A stretch of DNA of 64,000 bases from Desulfopila aestuarii DSM 18488 (GTDB taxonomy: Bacteria; Desulfobacterota; Desulfobulbia; Desulfobulbales; Desulfocapsaceae), in NCBI GenBank assembly GCA_945863875.1, contig CAMBBS010000015.1:1-64000 (forward strand). The letters run 5' to 3'. Position numbers and translations under genes: made by a program. The notes beneath the pieces are model-generated. The model did not search any database. It was given only the letters and a program-made list of their open reading frames with translations, and was not told where the DNA came from. Shown in pieces: positions 8,280-17,623 of the stretch (its first letter is position 1; every line of letters starts with the position of its first letter).

Positions 8280-9692
8280 ATGGCAGCAACAGCTGAGAAG
8301 AATGTGAAAAATCCCAGGCAGCCCATGCCTGAGCAGGATGCAAAAATACGCGCTCGAAATTTCCTTGAGGTACCCACCGGCTACACCATGAAAATGGCCC
8401 AGGCCGAGGCCGCCCGTTGCCTGCAGTGCAAAAAACCCGCCTGTGTCACCGGCTGCCCGGTCGGCGTCGACATTCCCGGCTTTATCGATCTCATCGCCCA
8501 GGGCGATATGACCGGGGCTATCCGCAACCTGTGGACGAAGAATGCCCTGCCGGCAGTTTGCGGCCGGGTCTGCCCCCAGGAAGTGCAGTGTGAAGGAAAC
8601 TGCATAGTCGGCAAGAAAGGCGAGCCCGTTGCCATAGGTAACCTTGAGCGCTTCTGCGCCGATTACGAAAGAGAGCACGGCACGGGTGAGCTGCCCCCGA
8701 AAGCAGGCCCCACCGGCAAGAAGGTTGCCGTTGTCGGCTCCGGCCCATCGGGGCTGACGGTGGCCGGCGATCTCATCACCAAAGGCCATGACGTCACCAT
8801 CTTTGAAGCCTTCCATAAACCGGGGGGGGTCTTGGTCTACGGCATTCCCGAATTTCGACTGCCGAAGGCTATTGTCGCCCAGGAAGTACACTTTCTTGAA
8901 CGACTTGGCGTCGACCTGCAGTGCAATGCGGTCGTCGGCCGAACGGTATCCCTCGACGAACTTTTCGAGCAGGGATACGACGCCATCTATGTCGGCGTCG
9001 GTGCCGGCCTACCGAGATTCATGAACATCCCCGGGGAAAACCTGGTCGGCATCCTTTCCGCCAATGAGTACCTCACCCGGGCCAATCTCATGAAGGCCTA
9101 CAAATACCCCGAAGTCGATACACCCATCCCGATCGGCAAGAATGTGGTCGTCCTTGGTGCGGGCAACGTGGCCATGGACTCCGCCCGGACCGCCATGCGC
9201 CTTGGCGCCGAGAGTGTCAAGATCGTCTATCGGCGCTCCCGTGATGAAATGCCGGCCCGTAAGGCGGAAATTCACCATGCGGAGGAGGAAGGCATCGAAC
9301 TCTTTCTGCTGACAAACCCGACAAAATATCTCGGCAACGACAAAGGCCGGCTCACCGGCATGGAATGCCTGCGCATGGAACTCGGCGAACCGGACGCATC
9401 GGGCAGGCGCCGGCCGGTGGCCGTCAAGGGCTCCGAATTTGAAATCGCCTGTGACCTGTGCATCGTTGCCGTCGGCTCGGGTGCCAACCCCCTTCTCACC
9501 AGCGAAACCCCGGATATGAAACTCAATAAATGGGGCAATGTAATGGCCGATGCAAAGACCGGCAAAACCACCAAAAAAGGTGTCTGGGCCGGTGGCGACA
9601 TTGTCACCGGAGCGGCAACGGTCATCCTGGCCATGGGTGCCGGACGCGATGCCGCCAATTCAATTGACGATTATTTGACCCTTGGCTGGTAA
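8280..9692 (+). CDS. nfnB: NfnB: large subunit (GltA/NADPH-dependent glutamate synthase small-chain family)
   Basis: 470 residues. The N-terminal [4Fe-4S] region has ARCLQCKKPACVTGCPVGVDI and CGRVCPQEVQCEGNC (about 40-110). Two Rossmann folds follow: GSGPSGLTVAGDL for FAD and VVLGAGNVAMDSARTAMRLG for NADPH, with GGDIVTGAATVI near the end. The sequence alone also fits the glutamate synthase small subunit, and databases often label it gltA. No large glutamate synthase gene is nearby and nfnA precedes it, so the bifurcating transhydrogenase role is preferred. A strong terminator follows. Confidence 0.9.
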   Translation: MAATAEKNVKNPRQPMPEQDAKIRARNFLEVPTGYTMKMAQAEAARCLQCKKPACVTGCPVGVDIPGFIDLIAQGDMTGAIRNLWTKNALPAVCGRVCPQEVQCEGNCIVGKKGEPVAIGNLERFCADYEREHGTGELPPKAGPTGKKVAVVGSGPSGLTVAGDLITKGHDVTIFEAFHKPGGVLVYGIPEFRLPKAIVAQEVHFLERLGVDLQCNAVVGRTVSLDELFEQGYDAIYVGVGAGLPRFMNIPGENLVGILSANEYLTRANLMKAYKYPEVDTPIPIGKNVVVLGAGNVAMDSARTAMRLGAESVKIVYRRSRDEMPARKAEIHHAEEEGIELFLLTNPTKYLGNDKGRLTGMECLRMELGEPDASGRRRPVAVKGSEFEIACDLCIVAVGSGANPLLTSETPDMKLNKWGNVMADAKTGKTTKKGVWAGGDIVTGAATVILAMGAGRDAANSIDDYLTLGW

Positions 9693-9748
9693 GATTCTCC
9701 GCCGATTGCCGGCTCTGATGTCAACCACGTTTCCTTTTTGGTTTCTCC

Positions 9749-9793
9749 AACCGGCAATCCTGGGCGCACCGCGCGACAGGATTGCCGGTTTTT
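9749..9793 (+). terminator. Rho-independent terminator of nfnAB
   Basis: A perfect 14-bp stem (AACCGGCAATCCTG at 9749-9762, its complement at 9777-9790) with a 14-nt loop and a run of five T. A separate copy of GATTGCCGG at 9704-9712 can pair with the left arm (9751-9759), so an alternative fold that disrupts the terminator is possible. Confidence 0.9.
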
Positions 9794-10319
9794 GCGCAGC
9801 ACAGCTCTTTTTCGCCCTCTCTTGTTCTTCCATCTGATTTCCGCGCGGCTGCAGCACACCTCATAATCATTTCTGAAAGGACCATTCACTGAAATGAATA
9901 CAGGGCACCGCCCCTCCAACTCCCTGTAATACGGATATTAAAGACATTTCTTAACAACAATTTCATGCCGCACCGCCGGGTCAGGAACAGCGAGACACCA
10001 CGGGACAAAGGCGTCGCCCGTTGTGCATCATGTGCCTTTTTCTCTCCAGCAACAGCCCAGGCCGACAAAAACCCCCTCGCCTGGCGCAATTTGGTATAAA
10101 AAAGGACCGAGGCCGCACAATGCGCACACTCGGACGGCGTCACCGGCACCGGATCCAACAACATATAATACTTTTAAGTCCTCGTTTGCCCACAAGAAAT
10201 AAATTCTTGACAGGCAATGGAGCGGCCTGTTAATGAATGGTTATTCATAATTCTTTTGTTGAGGTGTGCGCTGCGCAGCGGCCGCATGGTATGGAAAAAA
10301 GCAGTGAGAGGAATTAATA
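9794..10319. other. Intergenic region upstream of nuo operon
   Basis: 526 bp without an ORF of coding character. It contains a sigma-70-like promoter candidate near 10207 and an AGAGG site before nuoA. Nothing else was recognised; no RNA gene signature was seen. Confidence 0.6.
10207..10234 (+). promoter_or_regulatory. Candidate sigma-70 promoter of nuo operon
   Basis: TTGACA at 10207-10212 is a perfect -35 hexamer. After 16 nt, GTTAAT at 10229-10234 matches the -10 consensus at four of six positions. It lies about 85 nt before nuoA. The -10 is weak, so the call is tentative. Confidence 0.4.
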
Positions 10320-10679
10320 ATGTCAACCGAACTGATTCTTTCGGCAGTAGCACTCATCGGTATTGCTGCTCTTGTTCCCTGCTTTATGATAGCGACGACG
10401 ATTCTCGGGCCGCGATCCAAGGGGAAAATGAAAAATGAAGCCTACGAGAGTGGTGTCGGCCCGATCATTGGAACGGTTGATCAGAAGTTCAGCGTCAAAT
10501 TCTACCTCCTCGCAATTCTCTTCCTGATATTCGACATAGAGGCAGTCTTCATGTATCCATGGGCTGTCTGCGTCCGTGAACTTGGCTGGTTCGGATTTAC
10601 GGAGATGGTGGTCTTCATGCTGCTGCTTCTTACTGGACTCATCTACATTCTTAAGAAAGGGGTGCTCAATTGGCGTTAG
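10320..10679 (+). CDS. nuoA: NADH-quinone oxidoreductase subunit A
   Basis: 119 residues with three membrane helices and the family motif KFYLLAILFLIFDIEAVFMYPWA (helix 2, about residues 60-82). NuoA sits at the junction of the membrane and peripheral arms of complex I and helps line the quinone entry. It is the first gene of the nuoA-N operon. Its end overlaps the TTG start of nuoB by 10 nt. Confidence 0.96.
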   Translation: MSTELILSAVALIGIAALVPCFMIATTILGPRSKGKMKNEAYESGVGPIIGTVDQKFSVKFYLLAILFLIFDIEAVFMYPWAVCVRELGWFGFTEMVVFMLLLLTGLIYILKKGVLNWR

Positions 10680-11182
10680 GATTAGAATCAAGTCTCGGCG
10701 ACACAGTGATAACCACCAAACTTGATGAGGTCATCAATTGGGGTCGGCAATATTCACTGTGGCCATTCGTATTCGGAACCGCCTGTTGCGCCATCGAATT
10801 CATGAGCGCGGCGGCGAGTCAGCACGACATATCCCGCTTTGGAGCAGAGGTGGTCCGCTTTTCTCCTCGCCAGGCGGATCTGCTCCTGGTCTGCGGCACC
10901 ATCAGTTATAAGCAGGCGCCTATTCTCAAGCGTATCTATGAGCAGATGCCTGATCCCAAATGGGTGATCTCCATGGGTGCCTGTGCATGTTCCGGGGGAA
11001 TATATGATAACTACTGCACCGTGCAGGGAATCGACACCATAATCCCCGTGGACGTTTTCATCTCTGGCTGTCCCCCTCGACCGGAAGCTGTTCTGGACGC
11101 TCTGATTAAGATCCAGGATCAGATTAAAGGCGAAACTGTGCTCAAAGACCGCCATAAAGACTTTAAAGGGATTCTCGACTGA
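10670..11182 (+). CDS. nuoB: NADH-quinone oxidoreductase subunit B
   Basis: 170 residues. It holds the N2 [4Fe-4S] cluster: tandem cysteines in FGTACCAIEF (about 36-37), then GACACSG and a final C in SGCPPRPEA. N2 is the last cluster before quinone. The start appears to be TTG at 10670, with AAGGGGTG upstream, overlapping nuoA. The C-terminus (VLKDRHKDFKGILD) is of normal length. Confidence 0.95.
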   Translation: MALGLESSLGDTVITTKLDEVINWGRQYSLWPFVFGTACCAIEFMSAAASQHDISRFGAEVVRFSPRQADLLLVCGTISYKQAPILKRIYEQMPDPKWVISMGACACSGGIYDNYCTVQGIDTIIPVDVFISGCPPRPEAVLDALIKIQDQIKGETVLKDRHKDFKGILD

Positions 11183-11183
11183 T

Positions 11184-12899
11184 ATGAATACGACGGCTTT
11201 AGAAAAAATCCAAGCCGCGTTTCCGGACGCGATCTGCAAGGTTGTTCTGGAATCAGTGGTTCTTGATGTGCGACCGGAAAACCTGGAGAGCACGCTCTCC
11301 CGGCTAAAAAACGAGCCGGAATTCAACTGCGGCCTGATGGTCGATGTCACGGCAATCGATTACCTCGAGTATCCGCAGCCCCCGGCAGCCAGATTCTATG
11401 TGGTCTATACCCTGCGCAACTGGGAAAAAAATATTCTCGTCCAGGTGCGCACTCCAGTACTCGACCCGCAGGCAGGCATTACCAGCGCGACGCATCTCTG
11501 GGGGGCGGCACTCTTTGGCGAGCGAGAGGTGTATGACCAGTACGGCATCCACTTCCAGGGCCATCCCGACCTCAGGAGGATACTCAATCACTGGCAGTTC
11601 GAAGGACATCCCCTGCGCAAGGATTATCCCATCGGAAAAGGGCAGATCTGTTACGAGACCGACAGCCTGGAAAAGGAAATTCGCGCCAGGCTGGCCAAAA
11701 AGGGCGTCGACGATGCGACCTTGAAAGACATCAACACCCAGGTGATGTTCCTCAACCTCGGACCTTCTCATCCGGCCACCCATGGCGCCATCCGCATCCT
11801 GACCGCGCTGGACGGCGAGACCATTCTCGCCAACGTCAATGAAGTCGGCTACCTGCACCGGGGTTTTGAAAAAACCGCCGAGAACAGAACCTACAATCAG
11901 ATTATCCCGCTCACCGACCGGCTCAACTACTGTTCGTCGATGCTGAACAACATCGCCTATGCGAAGGCGGTTGAATCGTGGCTGGGCGTGACGATAACCG
12001 AACGGGCCCAGTTCATGCGTGTGGTGCTCTCCGAGTTTTACCGGGTCCTCGATCATCTGGTCTGTCTCGCCGCCGCCCTGGTTGATATGGGTGGTCTGAC
12101 AAACTACTGGTACCTCTATAATGAAAAGGAGGCCGCCTACGACCTGATCAGCCGCCTGACCGGTGCACGACTCACCAGTTCTTTCACCCGTATCGGCGGC
12201 ATGTATCGTGATTTTTATGACGGCTGGGAAAAAGATCTGGAAGTACAGCTTCGTGGTATAGAAAAAGGTATCGGGGATTCCCTGAAACTGGTCGAAACCA
12301 ACCGTATTGTCCATGACCGGACCCAGGGCGTCTGTATACTCACCGCGGAAACCGCCCTGAATTACGGCTTTACCGGCCCGACCCTTCGAGCGAGCGGCGT
12401 GCCCTTTGACCTGCGCAAGGACGCCCCCTACTATAACTACGAGTCCTTCGACTTCGAGGTACCGGTCGGCTCCAACGGCGACATTTATGACCGCTTCATG
12501 ATTCGTTTTTATGAGATGGCCCAGTCCATCCGGATCATTCGCCAGGCGATGAAACACATCCCTGAAGGGCCGATCAACATCAAGGATTCCCAGGTAGTTC
12601 TGCCGGCAAAACAGCAGGTCTACAGCAACATTGAGGGATTGGCCAACCACTTCAAACTGATTTTCGAGGGCGTCAAGGCCCCTGCGGGGGAATGGTATGA
12701 CTCCTTTGAAGCGGCCAACGGCGAACTGGGTTTCCATTTTGTCTCCGACGGATCCGGCAAGCCCTACAAACTGAAGGTGCGACCGCCCTGTTTTTACATC
12801 ATGGGCGGTTTTCATAAAATGGTTGAAGGGAACATGATAGCAGACGCCGTCATCAACCTGAGTTGTATCAATATCATCGGTGGGGAGCTGGACAGATGA
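11184..12899 (+). CDS. nuoCD: NADH-quinone oxidoreductase subunit C/D fusion
   Basis: 571 residues. Residues 1-160 are the NuoC 30-kDa domain (LWGAALFGEREVYDQYGI, HPLRKDYP) and about 185-571 the NuoD 49-kDa domain (LNLGPSHPATHGAIR, GYLHRGFEKTAENRTY). The C-terminus is DAVINLSCINIIGGELDR. NuoD forms the quinone-binding cavity with NuoB. The C/D fusion is also found in E. coli and several other lineages. The stop overlaps the nuoE start as ATGA. Confidence 0.95.
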   Translation: MNTTALEKIQAAFPDAICKVVLESVVLDVRPENLESTLSRLKNEPEFNCGLMVDVTAIDYLEYPQPPAARFYVVYTLRNWEKNILVQVRTPVLDPQAGITSATHLWGAALFGEREVYDQYGIHFQGHPDLRRILNHWQFEGHPLRKDYPIGKGQICYETDSLEKEIRARLAKKGVDDATLKDINTQVMFLNLGPSHPATHGAIRILTALDGETILANVNEVGYLHRGFEKTAENRTYNQIIPLTDRLNYCSSMLNNIAYAKAVESWLGVTITERAQFMRVVLSEFYRVLDHLVCLAAALVDMGGLTNYWYLYNEKEAAYDLISRLTGARLTSSFTRIGGMYRDFYDGWEKDLEVQLRGIEKGIGDSLKLVETNRIVHDRTQGVCILTAETALNYGFTGPTLRASGVPFDLRKDAPYYNYESFDFEVPVGSNGDIYDRFMIRFYEMAQSIRIIRQAMKHIPEGPINIKDSQVVLPAKQQVYSNIEGLANHFKLIFEGVKAPAGEWYDSFEAANGELGFHFVSDGSGKPYKLKVRPPCFYIMGGFHKMVEGNMIADAVINLSCINIIGGELDR

Positions 12900-13402
12900 G
12901 CGATCGTTCACAACTGATTTCGACAGGGACACCATTCCAGTTCGACAAGGAAAGGGATGCTGAATTCGAGAGGCTTATCAAACGTTATCCGACCAGAGAG
13001 TCGATGATTCTTCCTGCCCTGTGGCTGATACAGGAACAAGAGGGCTGGATAAGTCAGGAAGCAATGGCCTACGCCGCCGACCGCATCGGAACCTTCGCCA
13101 GCAAGGTGTACGAGGCGGCGACCTTCTACACCATGTACCATCTGCATCCGATGGGCAGAAATCATATCTGCGTCTGCCGCACCCTGTCCTGCTGGCTGCG
13201 CGGCAAACAGGAAATTGTGGACTATCTGAAAAACGAAATAGGCTTGCAACCCGGCCAGATAAGTGACGATGGGAAGTTCAGTCTGGAAGAGGTGGAATGC
13301 CTCGGTCACTGCGGTACCGCTCCGGTTGTTCAGGTCAATGGCGAATTCCACGAGAACATGGACGTGGACAAGCTGAAATCGCTGCTGGCCACATTGAAAT
13401 AA
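12896..13402 (+). CDS. nuoE: NADH-quinone oxidoreductase subunit E
   Basis: 168 residues in the 24-kDa thioredoxin-like family. The [2Fe-2S] cluster N1a ligands are C-x4-C in CVCRTLSCW and C-x3-C in VECLGHCGTAP. The start is ATG 12896, overlapping nuoCD by four nt; the longer frame from 12863 lies inside nuoCD and is rejected. With NuoF and NuoG it makes up the NADH dehydrogenase module, so this complex I has its own NADH input. Confidence 0.95.
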   Translation: MSDRSQLISTGTPFQFDKERDAEFERLIKRYPTRESMILPALWLIQEQEGWISQEAMAYAADRIGTFASKVYEAATFYTMYHLHPMGRNHICVCRTLSCWLRGKQEIVDYLKNEIGLQPGQISDDGKFSLEEVECLGHCGTAPVVQVNGEFHENMDVDKLKSLLATLK

Positions 13403-13416
13403 GGAGGCGGACGAAG

Positions 13417-14691
13417 ATGCAAGTCAAGATTCTCAGTGCCAAGTTCGATATAAAAGACGCCAACAAGATCAAAGTTGCCAAAAAGCACGGCGCCTATTCC
13501 ACCCTCGACAAGGTCTTTTCCATGCCACCGGAGGACGTCATCGAGCTGGTGAAAAACAGCGGCCTGCGCGGCAGAGGCGGGGCAGGTTTTCCGGCCGGGG
13601 TCAAATGGAGTTTTTTGCCGAAAAATACCGGGAAGCCGGTCTATCTGGCGGTCAACTCCGATGAATCGGAACCGGCCACCTTCAAGGATCGATATATCCT
13701 CGTCAAAGACCCGCACATGATGATCGAGGGCATCATCATCTGCAGCTATGCCATCGGTTCCCATGATACCTATATCTATATCCGCGGCGAATACACCACC
13801 CAGGTGAAAGTACTCCAGGCGGCGATAGATGAAGCCTACAAGGCCGGATATCTCGGCGACAAGGTCGCCGGCCGGGATTTCAAACTCAACGTCACCGTCC
13901 ACCGCGGCGCCGGGGCCTATGTCTGCGGGGAAGAGACCGCACTCCTCGAGTCCATCGAGGGCAAAAAAGGTCAACCGCGCAGCAAACCGCCGTTTCCCGC
14001 GGTGGCCGGTCTCTACGGCTGTCCGACGATCATCAACAATGTGCAGAGTATAGCCTCGCTGCCGTTTATCATTGCCAAGGGAGCCGAGGCCTACAGGGCC
14101 TACGGCACGGAAAAAAGCCCCGGCACGCATCTGTTCGGTATCTCCGGTCACGTGGAAAAGCCGGGCATGTACGAGCTGCCGCTCGGTTTGCCTCTCCTCG
14201 AGGTCATTGATAAGGTTGCCGGCGGTGTCTGGAAAGGCCGGAAACTCAAAGGGGTCATTCCAGGCGGAAGCTCAACGCCGGTGCTGCTGCCCGAGGAAGC
14301 GAAAACGGTCACCCTCGATTACGAGTCCATGGCCGCGCACAAGACCATGTTTGGTTCCGGCGGCATCGTCGTCCTCGACGAAACCGTCGACATCGTCCAC
14401 CTGGTGAAAAACCTCATCGACTTTTATCACCACGAATCCTGCGGACAATGCACTCCCTGCCGGGAGGGCCTCGGCTGGATGTTGAAGATTGTCAAAAAAA
14501 TACTGCGCGGCGACGGCAGCATGGCGGATGTCAACCTGCTGCGTGAGCTGTGCGATAATATCGAGATGAAGACAGTATGCGTTTTATCGGCTGCCTGCAC
14601 CATGCCGGTGCGCAGTTATCTGGATAAGTTCAGGCACGAATTTGAGGCATATGTGGCCAAGAACGATTCTTCAGCAGCAGAAGCGAAATAG
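13417..14691 (+). CDS. nuoF: NADH-quinone oxidoreductase subunit F (NADH-binding)
   Basis: 424 residues. The FMN/NADH site shows GLRGRGGAGFPAGVKW (about 45-60) and GAYVCGEETALLESIEG. The N3 [4Fe-4S] cluster uses ESCGQCTPCREG plus a later C (SAACTMP). Start ATG 13417 has AAGGAGG ten nt upstream; the frame upstream of it is within nuoE and is not used. It is the hydride-accepting subunit of complex I. Confidence 0.96.
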   Translation: MQVKILSAKFDIKDANKIKVAKKHGAYSTLDKVFSMPPEDVIELVKNSGLRGRGGAGFPAGVKWSFLPKNTGKPVYLAVNSDESEPATFKDRYILVKDPHMMIEGIIICSYAIGSHDTYIYIRGEYTTQVKVLQAAIDEAYKAGYLGDKVAGRDFKLNVTVHRGAGAYVCGEETALLESIEGKKGQPRSKPPFPAVAGLYGCPTIINNVQSIASLPFIIAKGAEAYRAYGTEKSPGTHLFGISGHVEKPGMYELPLGLPLLEVIDKVAGGVWKGRKLKGVIPGGSSTPVLLPEEAKTVTLDYESMAAHKTMFGSGGIVVLDETVDIVHLVKNLIDFYHHESCGQCTPCREGLGWMLKIVKKILRGDGSMADVNLLRELCDNIEMKTVCVLSAACTMPVRSYLDKFRHEFEAYVAKNDSSAAEAK

Positions 14692-14705
14692 GAATAAGGC
14701 ACCCC

Positions 14706-16268
14706 ATGGCTGACAAGATAAAACTTTTTGTAAACGGAGTCGAAGTCGAGGTCGAGGCTGGCAAAAACCTGATCGACGCCGTCGGTGCTGTCGGCATCGA
14801 AATACCCCATTTATGTTACCATCCGGCACTGGGTGCCGACGGCAACTGTCGCATGTGTCTGGTCGGCATTGAAGACGGCCGGCCGCCGCTGGTCCCGGCG
14901 TGCAAAACACCGGCCATGGCGGGCATGAAGGTATTACTCGACGCGGCGCACATAAAAAAGATCCAGCACGATGTGATGGAATTGGAATTGATCAACCATC
15001 CCACCGACTGCCCCGTCTGTGATCAGGCCGGGGAGTGTAAGCTGCAAGACTACTACATGGCGTTCGACCAGGCCGAGAGCCGAATGAACGTCCCCCAGGT
15101 GGTCAAAGGCAAGAAGATGGATTTCGGCGCCGGGGTGGTGCACGATCAGGAACGCTGCGTCGTCTGCGGCCGCTGTGTCCGCTTCTGCCGCCAGATCACC
15201 AAGACCGGTGAGCTGGGTATCATCAACAGAACCGATGACGCCCGGGTGAACATTTTCCCTGGCAGACCGCTCAGCAACCGCTATGCCGGCAACGTCGTCG
15301 ACCTCTGTCCCGTTGGTGCCATGACCAGCAGGGATTTCCGCTTTAAACAGCGGGTCTGGTTTCTGAAAAAGGCGCCGGGCATCTGTCACGGCTGCGCCAA
15401 AGGCTGCAACATCACCATCGATCACAATCGGGAAAAATATAAAGACGATATCATTTACCGTTTTCGGCCACGGCTCAACGAACAGGTCAATGGCTACTTC
15501 ATCTGTGATGCCGGGCGATTGAGCTATAAGGCGGAAAACGAAGGACGACTCACCGAAGCACGGCTCGGCAATAAAGCCCGGCCGATCGACGATGTCCTCG
15601 CCGCCTGCACCAGGGAAATTGAACGGGCGGAAAAAATTGCCCTCGTTCTCTCACCAAACTGTTCTCTTGAGCAGATGGCCGCCGTGCAGGCCCTGGCCGA
15701 AAAACTCGGCGCATTTCTCTCCGGGTACAGTGATGGTTACATCAAGCCGGGAGACGGTGACGGCTATCTTATCCAGGACGACAAGGCGGCCAACCGGGCT
15801 GGTCTCGGTCTGCTCGGCATCGACTGCAGCCGCGAAGCATTCGAATCCGCGGTACAGCAGGCACAACTGCTCATCAACTTCAACAACGACCTCACCCGCA
15901 GCTACAAAGAGAGCGATCTGAAAAAACTGCTCCAGGGGACCAAGGTCATCGCCGTCAGCAGTCATGACACGCCAGGCACCGCTCTGGCCGATCTGGCCAT
16001 ACCCGTTGCATCCTACAGTGAATACGCGGGAAGCGTCGTAAACTGTGACAACATTCTCCAGAGCTTTGCCAAGGGTCTGAGCAAAAACAACGATCTTGCC
16101 GATATCTGCGCCATTGCCGTTCAGCTTGGCTCGCCGCTTGGGAGCCCCAAGGAAAGATTCGCTCTCCTCCAGCAATCCATCAGCGCGCTCAAGGACTTAG
16201 AACCTGACAAGATCCCGGCACAGGGATTGAACTTAAACGATAGCGAGGCTGCCAATGTCACTGCTTGA
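14706..16268 (+). CDS. nuoG: NADH-quinone oxidoreductase subunit G, shortened C-terminal domain
   Basis: 520 residues. Cluster motifs in order: [2Fe-2S] N1b (CYHPALG, CRMC, C), HxxxC N5 (HPTDCPVCDQAGEC), N4 (CVVCGRCVRFC, DLCPVG) and C-x2-C-x3-C (CHGCAKGC, about 225-232) with a later C (YFICDAGR), matching the extra N7 site of E. coli and Thermus. The molybdopterin-oxidoreductase-like C-terminal half is only about 270 residues against about 600 in E. coli (908 aa). The core electron path is intact. The 3' end overlaps nuoH by 14 nt. Confidence 0.93.
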   Translation: MADKIKLFVNGVEVEVEAGKNLIDAVGAVGIEIPHLCYHPALGADGNCRMCLVGIEDGRPPLVPACKTPAMAGMKVLLDAAHIKKIQHDVMELELINHPTDCPVCDQAGECKLQDYYMAFDQAESRMNVPQVVKGKKMDFGAGVVHDQERCVVCGRCVRFCRQITKTGELGIINRTDDARVNIFPGRPLSNRYAGNVVDLCPVGAMTSRDFRFKQRVWFLKKAPGICHGCAKGCNITIDHNREKYKDDIIYRFRPRLNEQVNGYFICDAGRLSYKAENEGRLTEARLGNKARPIDDVLAACTREIERAEKIALVLSPNCSLEQMAAVQALAEKLGAFLSGYSDGYIKPGDGDGYLIQDDKAANRAGLGLLGIDCSREAFESAVQQAQLLINFNNDLTRSYKESDLKKLLQGTKVIAVSSHDTPGTALADLAIPVASYSEYAGSVVNCDNILQSFAKGLSKNNDLADICAIAVQLGSPLGSPKERFALLQQSISALKDLEPDKIPAQGLNLNDSEAANVTA

Positions 16269-17541
16269 TTATGTAATGATTGCCATTCGCGTTGCCTTCA
16301 GCGCTTTTGTCCCGCTCTGCTTTGTCGCAGTCTGCGTCTGGATGGAGCGCAGGGGGGCCGGATATTTTCAGGATCGTTCCGGCCCGAACCGTGCCGGTAT
16401 CTTCGGTTTCAGAGCGGCCGGCCTGGTGCAGAATCTCTCCGACGGCATTAAGCTGGCATTCAAGGAAGATGTCATCTCCGCGCATATCAAACATAAATTC
16501 TTCTTTGTTATCGCTCCGGTAATCGTCTTTTTTACCGCCATTGTCTCCTTTGCCGTCGTGCCCTTTGCCGACACTCTGGTTTTGGGCGGGAAAAGCTACA
16601 TCATGCAGGGCATACCGCTCGATCTCGGTATTCTCTGGTTTCTCGCCCTGGCCGGTTTTTCCGTGTACGGCATTATTCTCGCCGGCTGGTCATCGTCGAA
16701 TAAATACGGCATCCTCGGCAGTCTACGGTCGGCGGCCCAGGTCATCAGCTACGAGATTCCCATGGGGCTGGCCATCATCAGCCTGCTCGTCGTCTACGGT
16801 ACCGTCAACCTCAACGAAATGGCCCAGTTTCAAGGCAAGCTGCTGTTCGGTTTCCTCCCGATGTGGGGGGCCCTGCTGCAGCCTCTCGGCATGGTTATTT
16901 TCATTATTGCCGCCTTTGCTGAGTGCAACCGAAACCCATTTGACCTGGCCGAGGGCGAGAGTGAGATCGTCGCCGGCTTCCATGTCGAATACAGCGCCAT
17001 GAAATTTGCCGTGTTTTTTATGGGGGAATATGTCGCCATGTTCGCCTCAAGCGCCATCATCGTCACCCTGTTCTTCGGCGGCTATCAGATCCCCTTTCTC
17101 GCCACCGAAACCCTCATAAACTTCGCCAAACCGGTTGCTTTTTTGCTGATGGTCGCTCTGCCGGTGGTCATCTATTTCTTTACCGGATGGATCAGACGGA
17201 GCAACGTCAGTCATTATCCCCGGGAAAATGATCCGCGCGTGTTTGAAGCAAATGTCTATATCAAATGTTTTTGGGGATTGACCATTTTCTTAGAACTGGT
17301 CCTGCTGGCTATCCTGTTCAGTACCTCGGGGGGAGCCGCCGCCGGTATCTTCGTCGCCCTGCTGCAGATCTGTACGCTGCTTCTGAAAGTGACGATGATG
17401 ATTTTCGTCTTTATCTGGGTACGCTGGACCCTGCCCCGTTTTCGATATGACCAGTTACAGAAACTTGGATGGCAGACGCTCCTACCATTGGCTCTTCTGA
17501 ACATCTTTATCACAAGCGCAGTTGTCGTGGCGTTGAGCTAA
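16255..17541 (+). CDS. nuoH: NADH-quinone oxidoreductase subunit H, extended form
   Basis: 428 residues, about 100 longer than E. coli NuoH (325). The conserved quinone-site parts are present: MERRGAGYFQDRSGPNRAG (about 30-48), LADGIK-like LSDGIKLAFKED, and AECNRNPFDLAEGESEIVAGFHVEYS (about 222-247). The extra length lies after about residue 275, where additional hydrophobic segments precede the usual end (VRWTLPRFRYDQLQKLGW). It is a membrane subunit linking quinone chemistry to proton pumping. The gene overlaps nuoG. Confidence 0.93.
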   Translation: MSLLDYVMIAIRVAFSAFVPLCFVAVCVWMERRGAGYFQDRSGPNRAGIFGFRAAGLVQNLSDGIKLAFKEDVISAHIKHKFFFVIAPVIVFFTAIVSFAVVPFADTLVLGGKSYIMQGIPLDLGILWFLALAGFSVYGIILAGWSSSNKYGILGSLRSAAQVISYEIPMGLAIISLLVVYGTVNLNEMAQFQGKLLFGFLPMWGALLQPLGMVIFIIAAFAECNRNPFDLAEGESEIVAGFHVEYSAMKFAVFFMGEYVAMFASSAIIVTLFFGGYQIPFLATETLINFAKPVAFLLMVALPVVIYFFTGWIRRSNVSHYPRENDPRVFEANVYIKCFWGLTIFLELVLLAILFSTSGGAAAGIFVALLQICTLLLKVTMMIFVFIWVRWTLPRFRYDQLQKLGWQTLLPLALLNIFITSAVVVALS

Positions 17542-17623
17542 CCCCGCCAGACGGGAGAAGGAGCCATCAGAAATCGTGAGAAATGGCCTGATTGTTTCGC
17601 AGCGGTTCCTAAAGGAGAATGAC

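Noticed and set aside
12863-12895. Upstream extension of nuoE
   Set aside because: Overlaps nuoCD coding sequence; ATG 12896 with the ATGA overlap fits the family start.
11304-12935. Long minus-strand frame (543 codons) opposite nuoCD
   Set aside because: Mirrors the well-supported nuoCD gene; its product has no recognisable family. It arises from codon bias on the opposite strand. The same holds for 19107-20342 and 21265-22707.
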